Shown here: positions 31,441 to 39,617 of the stretch, piece by piece
How the letters are laid out: the number at the start of each line of letters is the position of its first letter
How positions within the stretch are numbered: position 1 is the first letter of the stretch
Source of the DNA: UBA9300 sp032260385
GTDB taxonomy: Bacteria > Bacteroidota > Bacteroidia > Bacteroidales > VadinHA17
Assembly (NCBI GenBank): GCA_032260385.1
Contig: JAVVEL010000001.1
Coordinates: 214,841 to 278,840 of the forward strand
Length of the DNA stretch: 64,000 bases
Direction of reading: 5' to 3'
Notes under the pieces: model-generated
Databases searched by the model: none
Told to the model about the DNA's origin: nothing
The model's input: the letters and a program-made list of their open reading frames with translations, nothing else
Program-made: the position numbers and the translations under genes

Positions 31441-33861
31441 ATGAAAAAACAGGAAAAGAATAATAAGCTTAACAGTAAAGAAGTACTTGCAGATTACAGA
31501 CTGGCTAACCTGAGCAGAAATCTAAGCATCATAGGACGCAGGGAAGTATTATCTGGCAAAGCTAAATTCGGAATATTCGGCGACGGGAAAGAAATAGCGC
31601 AAATAGCACTGGCAAAGCAGTTTAAAAATGGTGATTGGAGGTCAGGATATTACCGTGATCAGACCTGGATGATGGCCATGGACCTTTTCGATGCCGAGGG
31701 TTTCTTTCACCAGCTTTACGGAAACACTGATAAGGAGCTGAATCCCGGTAATGGAGGCAGGGTCTTCAATAATCACTTTTCCACACCAAACATAAACCCT
31801 GACGGTAGCTGGAAAGAATTGTCAAAACTGAAAAATTCTTCTGCCGACTTATCACCAACGGCAGGGCAGATGCCCAGGCTTCTCGGGCTGGCCTATGCCT
31901 CAAAACTGTTCAGGGAAAACAGTGAGCTGGCAAAATTCAAAAACCTGTCATCAAAAGGTAACGAGGTAGCTTTTGGTTCAATAGGTGATGCCAGTACCTC
32001 CGAAGGTCATTTCTGGGAAACAGTAAACGCCGCCGGGGTATTGCAGGTGCCAATGGCCCTGTCAGTATGGGATAACGGTTACGGGATATCAGTCCCCATA
32101 AAATACCAGACAACAAAGAGCAGCATATCCGAAATACTCAAGGGATTTGAAAGCAGTAAGAAGGGTGAGGGGATAAGGATATTCAAGGGTAAAGGATGGG
32201 ACTATCCCGGGCTGCTTGAGACTTATGAAAAAGGAATAGAAATTTGCCGCCGTGATCATGTGCCGGTCGTATTCCATATTGATGAGGTGACACAACCCCT
32301 CGGGCACTCTACCTCAGGCTCACATGAAAGGTATAAGGATGAGGAAAGACTCAACTGGGAAAAGGATTTTGATCCTATTAAGAAGATGAGGGAGTGGATA
32401 ATTGATGAAGGCCTGGCTACGGGAAAAGAACTTGATAATATAGAAAAAGAAGCTGAAAACGAGGCAAAAGAAGCACGTAAAAAGGCATGGAACGCTTTCC
32501 AGGAACCTATAAGGATTGAACGTGACGCCCTGGTGAAACTGGTGAAGGAAAAGAATTGCAGGTGCGAAAGCCAGGGAAAAGAAGAATCTGTTGAAAAAAT
32601 AATAGATGACCTGCAAAAAATTATGCACCCCATAAGAAAAGATAATTTTGTGGCAGCACGACGTATTGTACGAAATGTGTGCAGCGACTGCAAAAAGAAG
32701 AACAGTCTGAAAAATGACCTGCAGGCATGGCTCAAAAGAAACAGGGAAGATAGCTACCAGCGCTACAACACTTACCTCTATAATCAGACTGAAAGGTCAA
32801 CACTTAAGGTAAAACCTGTAGAGCCGGAGTACTCTGACAATTCGCCTGTTGTGCCTGGTCGTGAAATACTGAGAGATAATTATGAAGTGCAATTCTCAAA
32901 GAATCCCCGCCTGCTCACCTTTGGGGAAGATGCAGGTAGAATTGGCGGGGTTAACCAGAGCTATGAAGGACTGCAGTCAAAATTCGGGGAACTGAGGATT
33001 ACCGATACAGGTATCAGGGAAGCAACAATACTGGGACAGGGTATAGGCCTTGCCTTGCGTGGACTGAGGCCAATAGCAGAGATACAGTATCTTGACTACC
33101 TTCTCTATGCCTTGCAGGGTCTGAGTGATGATGTGGCAACCACACATTACCGCACTGCCGGAAATATGGCAGCACCCCTGATTGTCAGTACACGCGGACA
33201 CAGGCTGGAAGGGATATGGCACAGCGGTTCACCCCTGGGGATGCTCATAAACTCAGTCAGGGGTATCTTTGTTTGTGTACCGCGTGACATGACAAGGGCA
33301 GCAGGCTTCTATAATACCCTCCTGGAAGGCGATGACCCGGGCATAGTGATAGAACCTCTTAACGGCTACAGGCTTAAAGAAAAACGTCCCGATAATATAG
33401 GCGAATATCGTATACCCCTTGGTGTACCTGAAATACTTACTGAAGGCAGTGATATCACCGTGGTATCTTACGGGTCAACACTGAAAATAGCAATGGAGGC
33501 GGCTGAACAACTTAAGAAACATGATATCTCGGTAGAACTGATCGATGTGCAGACACTCCTTCCTTTCGATATTAATGGTGTAATTCTCCAATCATTGAAG
33601 AAAACAGGAAAAATACTCTTTGTCGATGAGGATGTGCCCGGTGGTACAACAGCTTATATGATGCAAGAGGTACTGGAAAAACAGAAGGCCTGGTTCTACC
33701 TCGACAGCCAGCCTAAAACACTGACGGCCAAAGAACACAGGCCGGCATACTCGAGCGATGGAGATTACCTGTCCAAACCTTCAGCTGAGGATATCTTTGA
33801 TGAGGTCTATGGTATTATGAGGGAAGCAAAGCCCGATAAATACGCCGATTTCCTGGCATAG
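31441..33861 (+). CDS. Fused branched-chain-type 2-oxoacid dehydrogenase E1 (alpha plus beta)
   Basis: Thiamine-diphosphate E1 component with both subunits in one 806-residue chain, a form frequent in Bacteroidota. The alpha half (about 1-370) has GDASTSEG (182-189) and the closing DNGYGI (Asn212), the ThDP/Mg motif. The beta half (about 470-806) shows GEDAGRIGGVNQSYEGL, DTGIREATILGQGIGLALRGLRPIAEIQYLDYL and STRGHRLEGIWHSGSP. The linker (about 385-425) is charged and holds CRC and CSDC cysteine pairs. Substrate is probably branched-chain 2-oxoacids or 2-oxoisovalerate, but a pyruvate-type role cannot be excluded; E2 and E3 are not in the window. Confidence 0.9.
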   Translation: MKKQEKNNKLNSKEVLADYRLANLSRNLSIIGRREVLSGKAKFGIFGDGKEIAQIALAKQFKNGDWRSGYYRDQTWMMAMDLFDAEGFFHQLYGNTDKELNPGNGGRVFNNHFSTPNINPDGSWKELSKLKNSSADLSPTAGQMPRLLGLAYASKLFRENSELAKFKNLSSKGNEVAFGSIGDASTSEGHFWETVNAAGVLQVPMALSVWDNGYGISVPIKYQTTKSSISEILKGFESSKKGEGIRIFKGKGWDYPGLLETYEKGIEICRRDHVPVVFHIDEVTQPLGHSTSGSHERYKDEERLNWEKDFDPIKKMREWIIDEGLATGKELDNIEKEAENEAKEARKKAWNAFQEPIRIERDALVKLVKEKNCRCESQGKEESVEKIIDDLQKIMHPIRKDNFVAARRIVRNVCSDCKKKNSLKNDLQAWLKRNREDSYQRYNTYLYNQTERSTLKVKPVEPEYSDNSPVVPGREILRDNYEVQFSKNPRLLTFGEDAGRIGGVNQSYEGLQSKFGELRITDTGIREATILGQGIGLALRGLRPIAEIQYLDYLLYALQGLSDDVATTHYRTAGNMAAPLIVSTRGHRLEGIWHSGSPLGMLINSVRGIFVCVPRDMTRAAGFYNTLLEGDDPGIVIEPLNGYRLKEKRPDNIGEYRIPLGVPEILTEGSDITVVSYGSTLKIAMEAAEQLKKHDISVELIDVQTLLPFDINGVILQSLKKTGKILFVDEDVPGGTTAYMMQEVLEKQKAWFYLDSQPKTLTAKEHRPAYSSDGDYLSKPSAEDIFDEVYGIMREAKPDKYADFLA

Positions 33862-33869
33862 AGAACTTA

Positions 33870-35366
33870 TCAGATATCTGTCCTGTCATCCTCGGAATGG
33901 GCTTTTTTAACCTCCCTGTCATCGCTTATGCGCCTTATCTTGATATTGAAGGCAGCCATGAAAATACTCATGAAGGGACTGATGATATTAAAGAAACAGT
34001 ACGGGGCATAAGTGAAGGTTGAAACACCCAGAACACCTGCCTGGGTGGCCCCGCAGGTATTCCATGGAATCAGTACGGAAGTTACCGTTCCGGAATCTTC
34101 AAGCGCGCGGCTTAACACCTCCGGCTTAAGGTCCATGTCCTCGTAGATCTTTGCAAACATACGCCCGGGGACAACAATGGCCAGGTACTGGTCAGATGCC
34201 GTGATGTTGAAGAAAATACATGTACCCACCGTGGCACCTACAAGACTGCCGGCATTGTGTACAACCTTCATGATGTATTTGGTGATCTTCATAAGCATGC
34301 CTGCTGATTCCATAACACCTCCAAATACCATTGCAGTGATAATAAGCCATATCGTGTTAAGCATACCTGCCATGCCCCGGGTCGATAATAATTCATTAAC
34401 GGCTGCATTATCAGTGCTTACCGAGACACTTCCGAACATGGTTCGCATAACACTTATATATGATTGCTTAACATAGTTGCCTTCAATGTCTGCTACTTCA
34501 CGTATAACATCGGGTTGCAGTATTATGGCGAAAACAGCACCTGCAAGAGTGCCTGCAATAAGGGCGGGCAGGGGAGGAACCTTCTTTACTATAATGAAAA
34601 TAAGAAAGGCCGGAACTACCAGTAAAACAGGGCTTACATTAAATTTGTTTTCTATTGATCTCATTACTTCATCAACATTGGTTCCGACAGACTCAACATT
34701 GTTGGTAAATCCAATGATCAGAAAAATAATCAGGGTGATTGTTATGCTTGGACCAGTGGTCAGCACCATATACCTTATGTGGGTGAAAATATCAGTGCCG
34801 GCCATGGCAGGCGCAAGGTTCGTAGTATCTGATAGTGGAGACATCTTGTCCCCAAAATATGCCCCCGATAATATTGCCCCTGCAACAAGACCGGTATTAA
34901 AGCCCAGGGTGATACCTATCCCGAGCAGGGCAATACCTATGGTGGCTACAGTCGACCATGAACTTCCCGTGGCCAGTGATATTATGGCACATATTACCAC
35001 ACTGGCAAAAAGAAAAATGGTTGGATTGAGAAGCTTCAGACCATAGTATATAAGCATAGGAACAACACCGCTGATCATCCATGTGCCTGCAAGTGAGCCA
35101 ATAAGAAAAAGGATAAGTATTGACGGCATGGCAGAACCTATACTCTTTACTATAGTAGATCTTATCGATTTCCACTTATGTCCAAGCCGTACCGCAAGAA
35201 GACCCGCAACGGTGGCAGAGAGGACGAGAGCAATCTGGTTGGCACCGGAAAGTGTATCATCACCGAAATACCTGACATTGAAGGTAAGAAGGATAATCAA
35301 TAAGATTATTGGTATCAATGCTTCTATCAATTTCGGCTCCCTGATTTCTTTTGCCATTTCTTCCAC
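33870..35366 (-). CDS. nhaC: NhaC-family Na+/H+ antiporter
   Basis: Inner-membrane antiporter of 498 residues with about eleven or twelve hydrophobic helices. Recognised by GSLAGTWMISGVVPMLIYYGLKLL, SLATGSSWSTVATIGIALLGIG, GAILSGAYFGDKMSPLSDTTNLAPAMAGTDIFTHIRYM (the NhaC signature, with the acidic and polar residues of the ion path) and LSRALEDSGTVTSVLIPWNTCGA. ATGs at 35366 and 35357 are both possible. It would exchange Na+ for H+ using the gradient formed by Nqr. It is convergent with the E1 fusion gene with 8 bp between stops. Confidence 0.93.
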   Translation of the reverse strand: MEEMAKEIREPKLIEALIPIILLIILLTFNVRYFGDDTLSGANQIALVLSATVAGLLAVRLGHKWKSIRSTIVKSIGSAMPSILILFLIGSLAGTWMISGVVPMLIYYGLKLLNPTIFLFASVVICAIISLATGSSWSTVATIGIALLGIGITLGFNTGLVAGAILSGAYFGDKMSPLSDTTNLAPAMAGTDIFTHIRYMVLTTGPSITITLIIFLIIGFTNNVESVGTNVDEVMRSIENKFNVSPVLLVVPAFLIFIIVKKVPPLPALIAGTLAGAVFAIILQPDVIREVADIEGNYVKQSYISVMRTMFGSVSVSTDNAAVNELLSTRGMAGMLNTIWLIITAMVFGGVMESAGMLMKITKYIMKVVHNAGSLVGATVGTCIFFNITASDQYLAIVVPGRMFAKIYEDMDLKPEVLSRALEDSGTVTSVLIPWNTCGATQAGVLGVSTFTYAPYCFFNIISPFMSIFMAAFNIKIRRISDDREVKKAHSEDDRTDI

Positions 35367-35456
35367 GGAATTTTAAGAAGCCGCAAGATAAAATTTTTTT
35401 CCTTATTATCCATCATTGACCTACTCCGCTGGATCGGTTCTCCCAATTTTGCCGGT

Positions 35457-35474
35457 ACGGATCTCCAGATCCGT
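35457..35474. promoter_or_regulatory. Perfect dyad between nhaC and yqgE
   Basis: ACGGATCT-CC-AGATCCGT is a perfect 8-bp inverted repeat with a 2-bp centre in the divergent nhaC-yqgE gap. It could be an operator for either gene. No regulator is implicated. Confidence 0.35.
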
Positions 35475-35595
35475 GTCCCTTTGCAGCCAATATCACATCA
35501 CCCACCTTGAATTACCCTGGCTCACCTTGTTAATCCACCATAATATTCTTGCCTTTGCTTTTATTTTTAATTATCTTGTTGTATTATTGGTAGCT

Positions 35596-36186
35596 ATGAA
35601 ACAACATATTGACTTTTTTACCATAAGACCCGAAGACAAAATTCCCCAGAAAGGAAGGATGCTCATATCAGAACCCTTTCTGCCCGATACTTTCTTTAAC
35701 CGTACCCTGGTTTATCTTACGGAGCATAATGAGAAAGGATCTGTAGGCTTTATTATAAATAAGTCAATAAATATCAGGGTTAATGACGCACTTGAAGGCT
35801 TCCCGGGATGGGAAGAAAAACTGGCAATGGGCGGTCCCGTGGCTCCCGATACACTTCATTACCTGCATACCCTGGGTGATATTATCCCGGAAAGCATGTG
35901 GGTGTCAGATAATATATACTGGGGAGGGAATATTGAAGTTATTAAAGAATTGATCATTTCCGGCAAGGCAGGGAAGGGAGATATACGTTTTTTCCTGGGT
36001 TACTCGGGATGGGGTGCCGGGCAGCTGGAAAAAGAATTAAAGGAGAATTCATGGGTCATTGCCGACGTGGCTCCTGAAGTGGTTATGAAATACAGGAAGG
36101 AAGATAGCTGGAAAACAGTCCTTCGTTCACTGAATAAAAGATACCGTTTCTGGGCAGAATTTCCCGAGAGCCCCGAAATGAACTAA
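35596..36186 (+). CDS. YqgE/AlgH family protein
   Basis: Cytoplasmic protein of 196 residues in the YqgE/AlgH family. The typical opening PEDKIPQKGRMLISEPFLPDTFFNRTLVYLTEHNEKGSVGFIINKSINIRVNDAL is followed by MGGPVAPDTLHYLHTLGD, DNIYWGGNIE and FFLGYSGWGAGQLEKELKENSWVIADVAPEVV. The frame is open for 60 codons upstream, but the ATG at 35596 gives the family N-terminus MKQHIDFF. Function is poorly known; AlgH was named for an alginate regulatory effect in Pseudomonas. Its stop overlaps the end of holA by 4 bp on the other strand. Confidence 0.92.
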   Translation: MKQHIDFFTIRPEDKIPQKGRMLISEPFLPDTFFNRTLVYLTEHNEKGSVGFIINKSINIRVNDALEGFPGWEEKLAMGGPVAPDTLHYLHTLGDIIPESMWVSDNIYWGGNIEVIKELIISGKAGKGDIRFFLGYSGWGAGQLEKELKENSWVIADVAPEVVMKYRKEDSWKTVLRSLNKRYRFWAEFPESPEMN

Positions 36187-37196
36187 TGCAGTATTTTGTA
36201 GACCATCTCCATGAGCAAATCCCCTTCTGAACTTGATACATTGCCAATACCCTTGGATTTCATGTCAAACTCACGGAGCAGGCTGATGATGCCTGTGGTC
36301 TTACGGGGATCATAATTCCTTGACGCCATCTCATACTCATTCACAAAATATGGATTTATCCTGAGGATTGAGGCTACATTATTTCTTGATTTGTCTTTTA
36401 GGTAGTGGTAGATAAGTAGCTTCCTGAAAAAGGAAAATATGGTTGCTATGCTCACCTGGATTGGATTATCCTTTGGATTGTGACCAAAATGATTTACTAT
36501 GAGATTGGCTTTGAGTATGTCCTTACGTCCAATTGCATTCTGTAACTCAAAATTATTAAAATCCTTGCTTATTCCTATTCTCTTTTCAATGTCAGCTGCC
36601 GTAATATTACGACCCCCCTCAGGCATTGCTATGAGTAATTTGTCCAGTTCGTTGACTATACGTGAAAGGTCTGAACCAAGATATTCAGTTAATATATGGC
36701 TCACATTCCTTTCAGCCTTGATGTTGTTATCGCGCAGGTAGGAATCAATCCAGTCGGCTACCTGGTAATCCTTTAAACGCTCTGAACAGTACAGTTCAAC
36801 ATTCTTATTTTTATCAAGGGCCTTGTACAGGGATGTACGTTTGTCGAGCTTAAGGTATTTATAGCTTATCACCAGCACTGTGCTGTTGAGGGGATGGTCA
36901 AGGTACCTGGTAAGGAGCTCGAGGTCCTTGAGGTAATGAGCCTCCTTAACGATTACCACCTGCTGGTTCGACATCATGGGGAAACGGCGTGCAGTGTTTA
37001 TGATAGTGGGCATATCCGTTTCTTCACCATAAAGAACAACCTGGTTAAAGGATTTTTCTTCCTCGCTCAGGATATTGTCCTCTATATAGTCTATTATAAG
37101 ATCAATATAATAGGGTTCATCCCCGTGCAGGAAATATACATTCTTGTATATCTTTTTGCTTAAATCAGATATTATCCTCTTATAATTCTCTTTCAT
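36183..37196 (-). CDS. holA: DNA polymerase III delta subunit HolA
   Basis: Delta subunit of the clamp loader, 337 residues, which opens the sliding clamp. Recognised by KNVYFLHGDEPYYIDLIIDYIEDNIL, DMPTIINTARRFPMMSNQQVVIVKEAHYLKDLELLTRYL and the C-terminal collar domain segment EYLGSDLSRIVNELDKLLIAMPEGGRNITAADIEKRIGISKDFNNFELQNAIG. It begins 2 bp after the AMP nucleosidase stop, both on the minus strand, so they are probably co-transcribed. An orphan HsdR-N protein diverges upstream of the pair. Confidence 0.94.
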   Translation of the reverse strand: MKENYKRIISDLSKKIYKNVYFLHGDEPYYIDLIIDYIEDNILSEEEKSFNQVVLYGEETDMPTIINTARRFPMMSNQQVVIVKEAHYLKDLELLTRYLDHPLNSTVLVISYKYLKLDKRTSLYKALDKNKNVELYCSERLKDYQVADWIDSYLRDNNIKAERNVSHILTEYLGSDLSRIVNELDKLLIAMPEGGRNITAADIEKRIGISKDFNNFELQNAIGRKDILKANLIVNHFGHNPKDNPIQVSIATIFSFFRKLLIYHYLKDKSRNNVASILRINPYFVNEYEMASRNYDPRKTTGIISLLREFDMKSKGIGNVSSSEGDLLMEMVYKILH

Positions 37197-37198
37197 AA

Positions 37199-37969
37199 CT
37201 AAAACCTGAGGTGCTTAACAGATATTGCATTTTCCTTTATCTCCCTGAGTGTTTCAATTCCTATCTTCAGGTGTATCTCTGTGTAACTATCCGATGTCTG
37301 CCTGTCACTTTCTTCTGTCTTTATGCCTGCTGATATCATAGGCTGGTCTGTTACAAGAAGAAGGGCGCCCGTGGGTATCTCATTTGTAAAACCAACAGTG
37401 AATATCGTAGCTGTCTCCATGTCTATGGCCATTGCCCTGGTTTTTTGAAGGTATCTTTTAAAGCGGTCGTCATATTCCCATACGCGACGGTTGGTCGTGT
37501 ACACAGTCCCTGTCCAGTATTCAAGTGAATGCCTGTTGATCACCGAGGCCAGGGCTATCTGCAGTTTGAACGATGGCAGGGCCGGTACCTCGAGAGGCAG
37601 GTAATCATTTGAAGTGCCATCACTCCGTATGGCCGCAATGGGCACAATAAGATCTCCCACCATGTTCTTCTTTTTTAAACCACCACACTTGCCCAGGAAG
37701 AGAAGGGCCCTGGGCTTTACCGCTGATAAAAGATCGGTGATGGTTGCCGCATTGGGACTCCCCATACCAAAATTTATTATTGTAATGCCTTCAGCAGAAG
37801 CGCTGGGCATGTTCCTGTCCATACCGGTAAGATCAACATTGTGCATCTCAGCAAACAACTGGACATAATTCTGAAAATTGGTGAGCAGTATATATTTACC
37901 AAAATCTTCAATCTTCCTCCCCGTATATCTAGGTAACCAGTTATCCACTATTTCTGATTTTGTCTTCAT
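37199..37969 (-). CDS. amn: AMP nucleosidase (short Bacteroidota type)
   Basis: Nucleoside-phosphorylase-fold enzyme of 256 residues, of the short type annotated as AMP nucleosidase in Bacteroidota, hydrolysing AMP to adenine and ribose 5-phosphate. Visible motifs are INFGMGSPNAATITDLLSAVKPRALLFLGKCGGLKKKNMVGDLIVP and AMAIDMETATIFTVGF with the ribose-binding Met-Glu and the LVTDQPM catalytic-Asp segment. It lacks the N-terminal domain of the E. coli enzyme. A weak minus-strand TATTTTTG box (38039-38032) lies 63 bp upstream. Exact nucleotide preference is not readable. Confidence 0.85.
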   Translation of the reverse strand: MKTKSEIVDNWLPRYTGRKIEDFGKYILLTNFQNYVQLFAEMHNVDLTGMDRNMPSASAEGITIINFGMGSPNAATITDLLSAVKPRALLFLGKCGGLKKKNMVGDLIVPIAAIRSDGTSNDYLPLEVPALPSFKLQIALASVINRHSLEYWTGTVYTTNRRVWEYDDRFKRYLQKTRAMAIDMETATIFTVGFTNEIPTGALLLVTDQPMISAGIKTEESDRQTSDSYTEIHLKIGIETLREIKENAISVKHLRF

Positions 37970-37997
37970 GGCTTATCCGGTTTTATATTTATCTGAA

Positions 37998-38005
37998 TAT
38001 ATTTG
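37998..38005 (+). promoter_or_regulatory. Candidate -7 box for the HsdR-N/Nudix pair
   Basis: TATATTTG, an exact TAnnTTTG match, 45 bp before the GTG start at 38051. The upstream TTG is lacking at the standard distance. Confidence 0.45.
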
Positions 38006-38050
38006 TTACTTTACCAGGTCTAATAAGAACTCAAAAATACAAAAAGTAGG

Positions 38051-38512
38051 GTGAAAGAACTTAATCTGCCTGCATATTCATTCAGGTTTAAGTCGGGTGA
38101 TGACCATAAACCCCTGATATATGATGACATACGAAAAAAATTTATAGTACTTACCCCGGAGGAATGGGTGCGGCAGAATTTTGTTAAGTATCTTATAAAT
38201 GAAAAAGCCTACCCGGCAGGACTGGTGGCTGTGGAAGTGATGTTTAAGATGAACAGGCTGGTGAAAAGGGCTGACATACTTGTGTATGATAAGAAAGGTG
38301 AGCCCTTGCTTATTGTGGAGTGTAAAGCCCCGTCAGTGAAGATCAGTGCTGCCGTATTTGACCAGATAGTGTCATATAACCTTAAGTTCAGGCTTAAATA
38401 TATTGTTGTGACTAACGGCATGGAACATTATGCCTGCTCAACCGACCCTGTCAGGATGAAATGGTCCTTCCTCAGAACTATTCCTGATTATAAAATATTA
38501 ACGGGTGAATGA
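38051..38512 (+). CDS. Orphan HsdR N-terminal-like nuclease-fold protein
   Basis: A 153-residue protein equivalent to only the N-terminal nuclease domain of type I restriction subunit R (HSDR_N_2). It starts at GTG. The PD-(D/E)xK active-site set is intact: Glu62 (VAVEVMF), Asp75 (KRADILVYD), Glu90-Cys-Lys92 (LIVECKAP) and Gln105 (FDQIVSYN), after LTPEEWVRQNFVKYL. No helicase, HsdM or HsdS gene is near, so it is not a restriction system. The same kind of gene often lies beside holA in Bacteroidota, which suggests a role in replication or repair. It overlaps the Nudix gene by 4 bp. Confidence 0.85.
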   Translation: MKELNLPAYSFRFKSGDDHKPLIYDDIRKKFIVLTPEEWVRQNFVKYLINEKAYPAGLVAVEVMFKMNRLVKRADILVYDKKGEPLLIVECKAPSVKISAAVFDQIVSYNLKFRLKYIVVTNGMEHYACSTDPVRMKWSFLRTIPDYKILTGE

Positions 38513-39483
38513 TGATAGATGTAAGTTGCGCCATAATATTAAATGACAGTGATGAGATACTGGTTGTACAGAGGGGGAAAGACACAGATCATCCGCTGAA
38601 GTGGGAATTTCCGGGGGGTAAGATAACGCAGGGCGAGAGCGTGGAGGATTCGCTGATAAGGGAGATTGATGAGGAACTGTCAATGGACCTGATCATTACA
38701 GGGCACCTGCCCCCGGTTGAATATGATTACCGGATCAAGCAGGTAAGGCTGTTTCCCCTGGTTTCTTATACACTTTCAGATAATCCCGTTTTGACAGAAC
38801 ATGTCGATTATAAGTGGGTCAGTCCCGGGGATCTGAATAATATTGATCTCTGTGAGGCAGATATGCTGGTTGCCGGTGTTTATCTCAGGAACTATAATCC
38901 CCTTTATAATGAAGATGATATACTTGTAGCTGACACAGGGGAACTGGATGATGCACAAAAGCAGCATGTTATGGAGATGCTTGCCGGAAAGGGTGGTTAT
39001 AATGCCTGTGATATTCTTGCTGAAAGCGTAATTGAAAACCCTGCCTTGTTAGGTTTACTTGTAGACTACTCATTTTCGGGTGATCAACAGTTGGCTTTCC
39101 GGGCATCATACTGTATCACAAAGGCCGAGGAGAAATCCCCCGGAGTGGCTAAGACATATTATCTTCACTTCATAAAGGCCTTAGCCCGGCTTAAAAATGA
39201 AGCTGTTATCCGGGCCTTCCTTAAGATCCTGAATACCTCTGATTATAAAAGAATGGATGAAGATCATCATGGTCTTTTAGCCGACAGCTGTTTCAGGTGG
39301 CTGAACAGCGCCAGCTCAGCAATAGCTATAAAAGCTTATTCAATGGACGCCCTATATAAGCTTAGCCTGATTTACCCTGAGCTGGGGAATGAGCTTAGAT
39401 CGACAATATTACGTATCATGGAAGAATCCTCCTCCGGCGTTAAAGCCCGCGGAGCCCAGATCCTTAAACTACTGCCGGAATAA
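38509..39483 (+). CDS. Nudix hydrolase with C-terminal helical-repeat-like extension
   Basis: A 324-residue two-part protein. Residues 1-125 are a MutT-type Nudix domain, with IILNDSDEILVVQRGKD and the Nudix box GKITQGESVEDSLIREIDEEL intact (G-x5-E-x7-REIDEEL), suggesting (oxo)nucleoside triphosphate clean-up. Residues about 140-324 are nearly all helical: DILAESVIENPALLGLLVDYSFSGDQQLAFRASYCITKAEE and later AIAIKAYSMDALYKLSLIYPELGNELRSTILRIMEESSSGVKARGAQILKLL resemble HEAT/ARM repeats. MutT proteins are normally about 130 residues, so this fusion is unusual. It is coupled to the HsdR-N gene (ATGA overlap), next to holA. Confidence 0.82.
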   Translation: MMIDVSCAIILNDSDEILVVQRGKDTDHPLKWEFPGGKITQGESVEDSLIREIDEELSMDLIITGHLPPVEYDYRIKQVRLFPLVSYTLSDNPVLTEHVDYKWVSPGDLNNIDLCEADMLVAGVYLRNYNPLYNEDDILVADTGELDDAQKQHVMEMLAGKGGYNACDILAESVIENPALLGLLVDYSFSGDQQLAFRASYCITKAEEKSPGVAKTYYLHFIKALARLKNEAVIRAFLKILNTSDYKRMDEDHHGLLADSCFRWLNSASSAIAIKAYSMDALYKLSLIYPELGNELRSTILRIMEESSSGVKARGAQILKLLPE

Positions 39484-39484
39484 G

Positions 39485-39600
39485 CTTTTTACTTTGTCGT
39501 TTGTCGTTTACTCGCTCCCACCAGCCACAATCACTGTCTGCTCGTGAGCTCGCCTCGATGATTCGAGGCTCGGTTGTCGTTCGTCGTTTGTCGTTTTTAT
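39485..39600. repeat. GTCGTTT tandem-like repeats flanking a hairpin
   Basis: Several copies of GTCGTTT lie on both sides (39495-39510 and 39577-39597). Between them GCCTCG-ATGATT-CGAGGC (39552-39569) forms a perfect 6-bp stem. The stretch fills the gap between convergent Nudix and propeller genes and may end transcription from one side, though no true T-run follows the stem. Confidence 0.55.
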
Positions 39601-39617
39601 CTTTCCTTAGCCTCTTT

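Noticed and set aside
38051..39483. A type I restriction system
   Set aside because: Only the HsdR N-terminal nuclease fold is present; no helicase motor, methylase or specificity gene is in the window.
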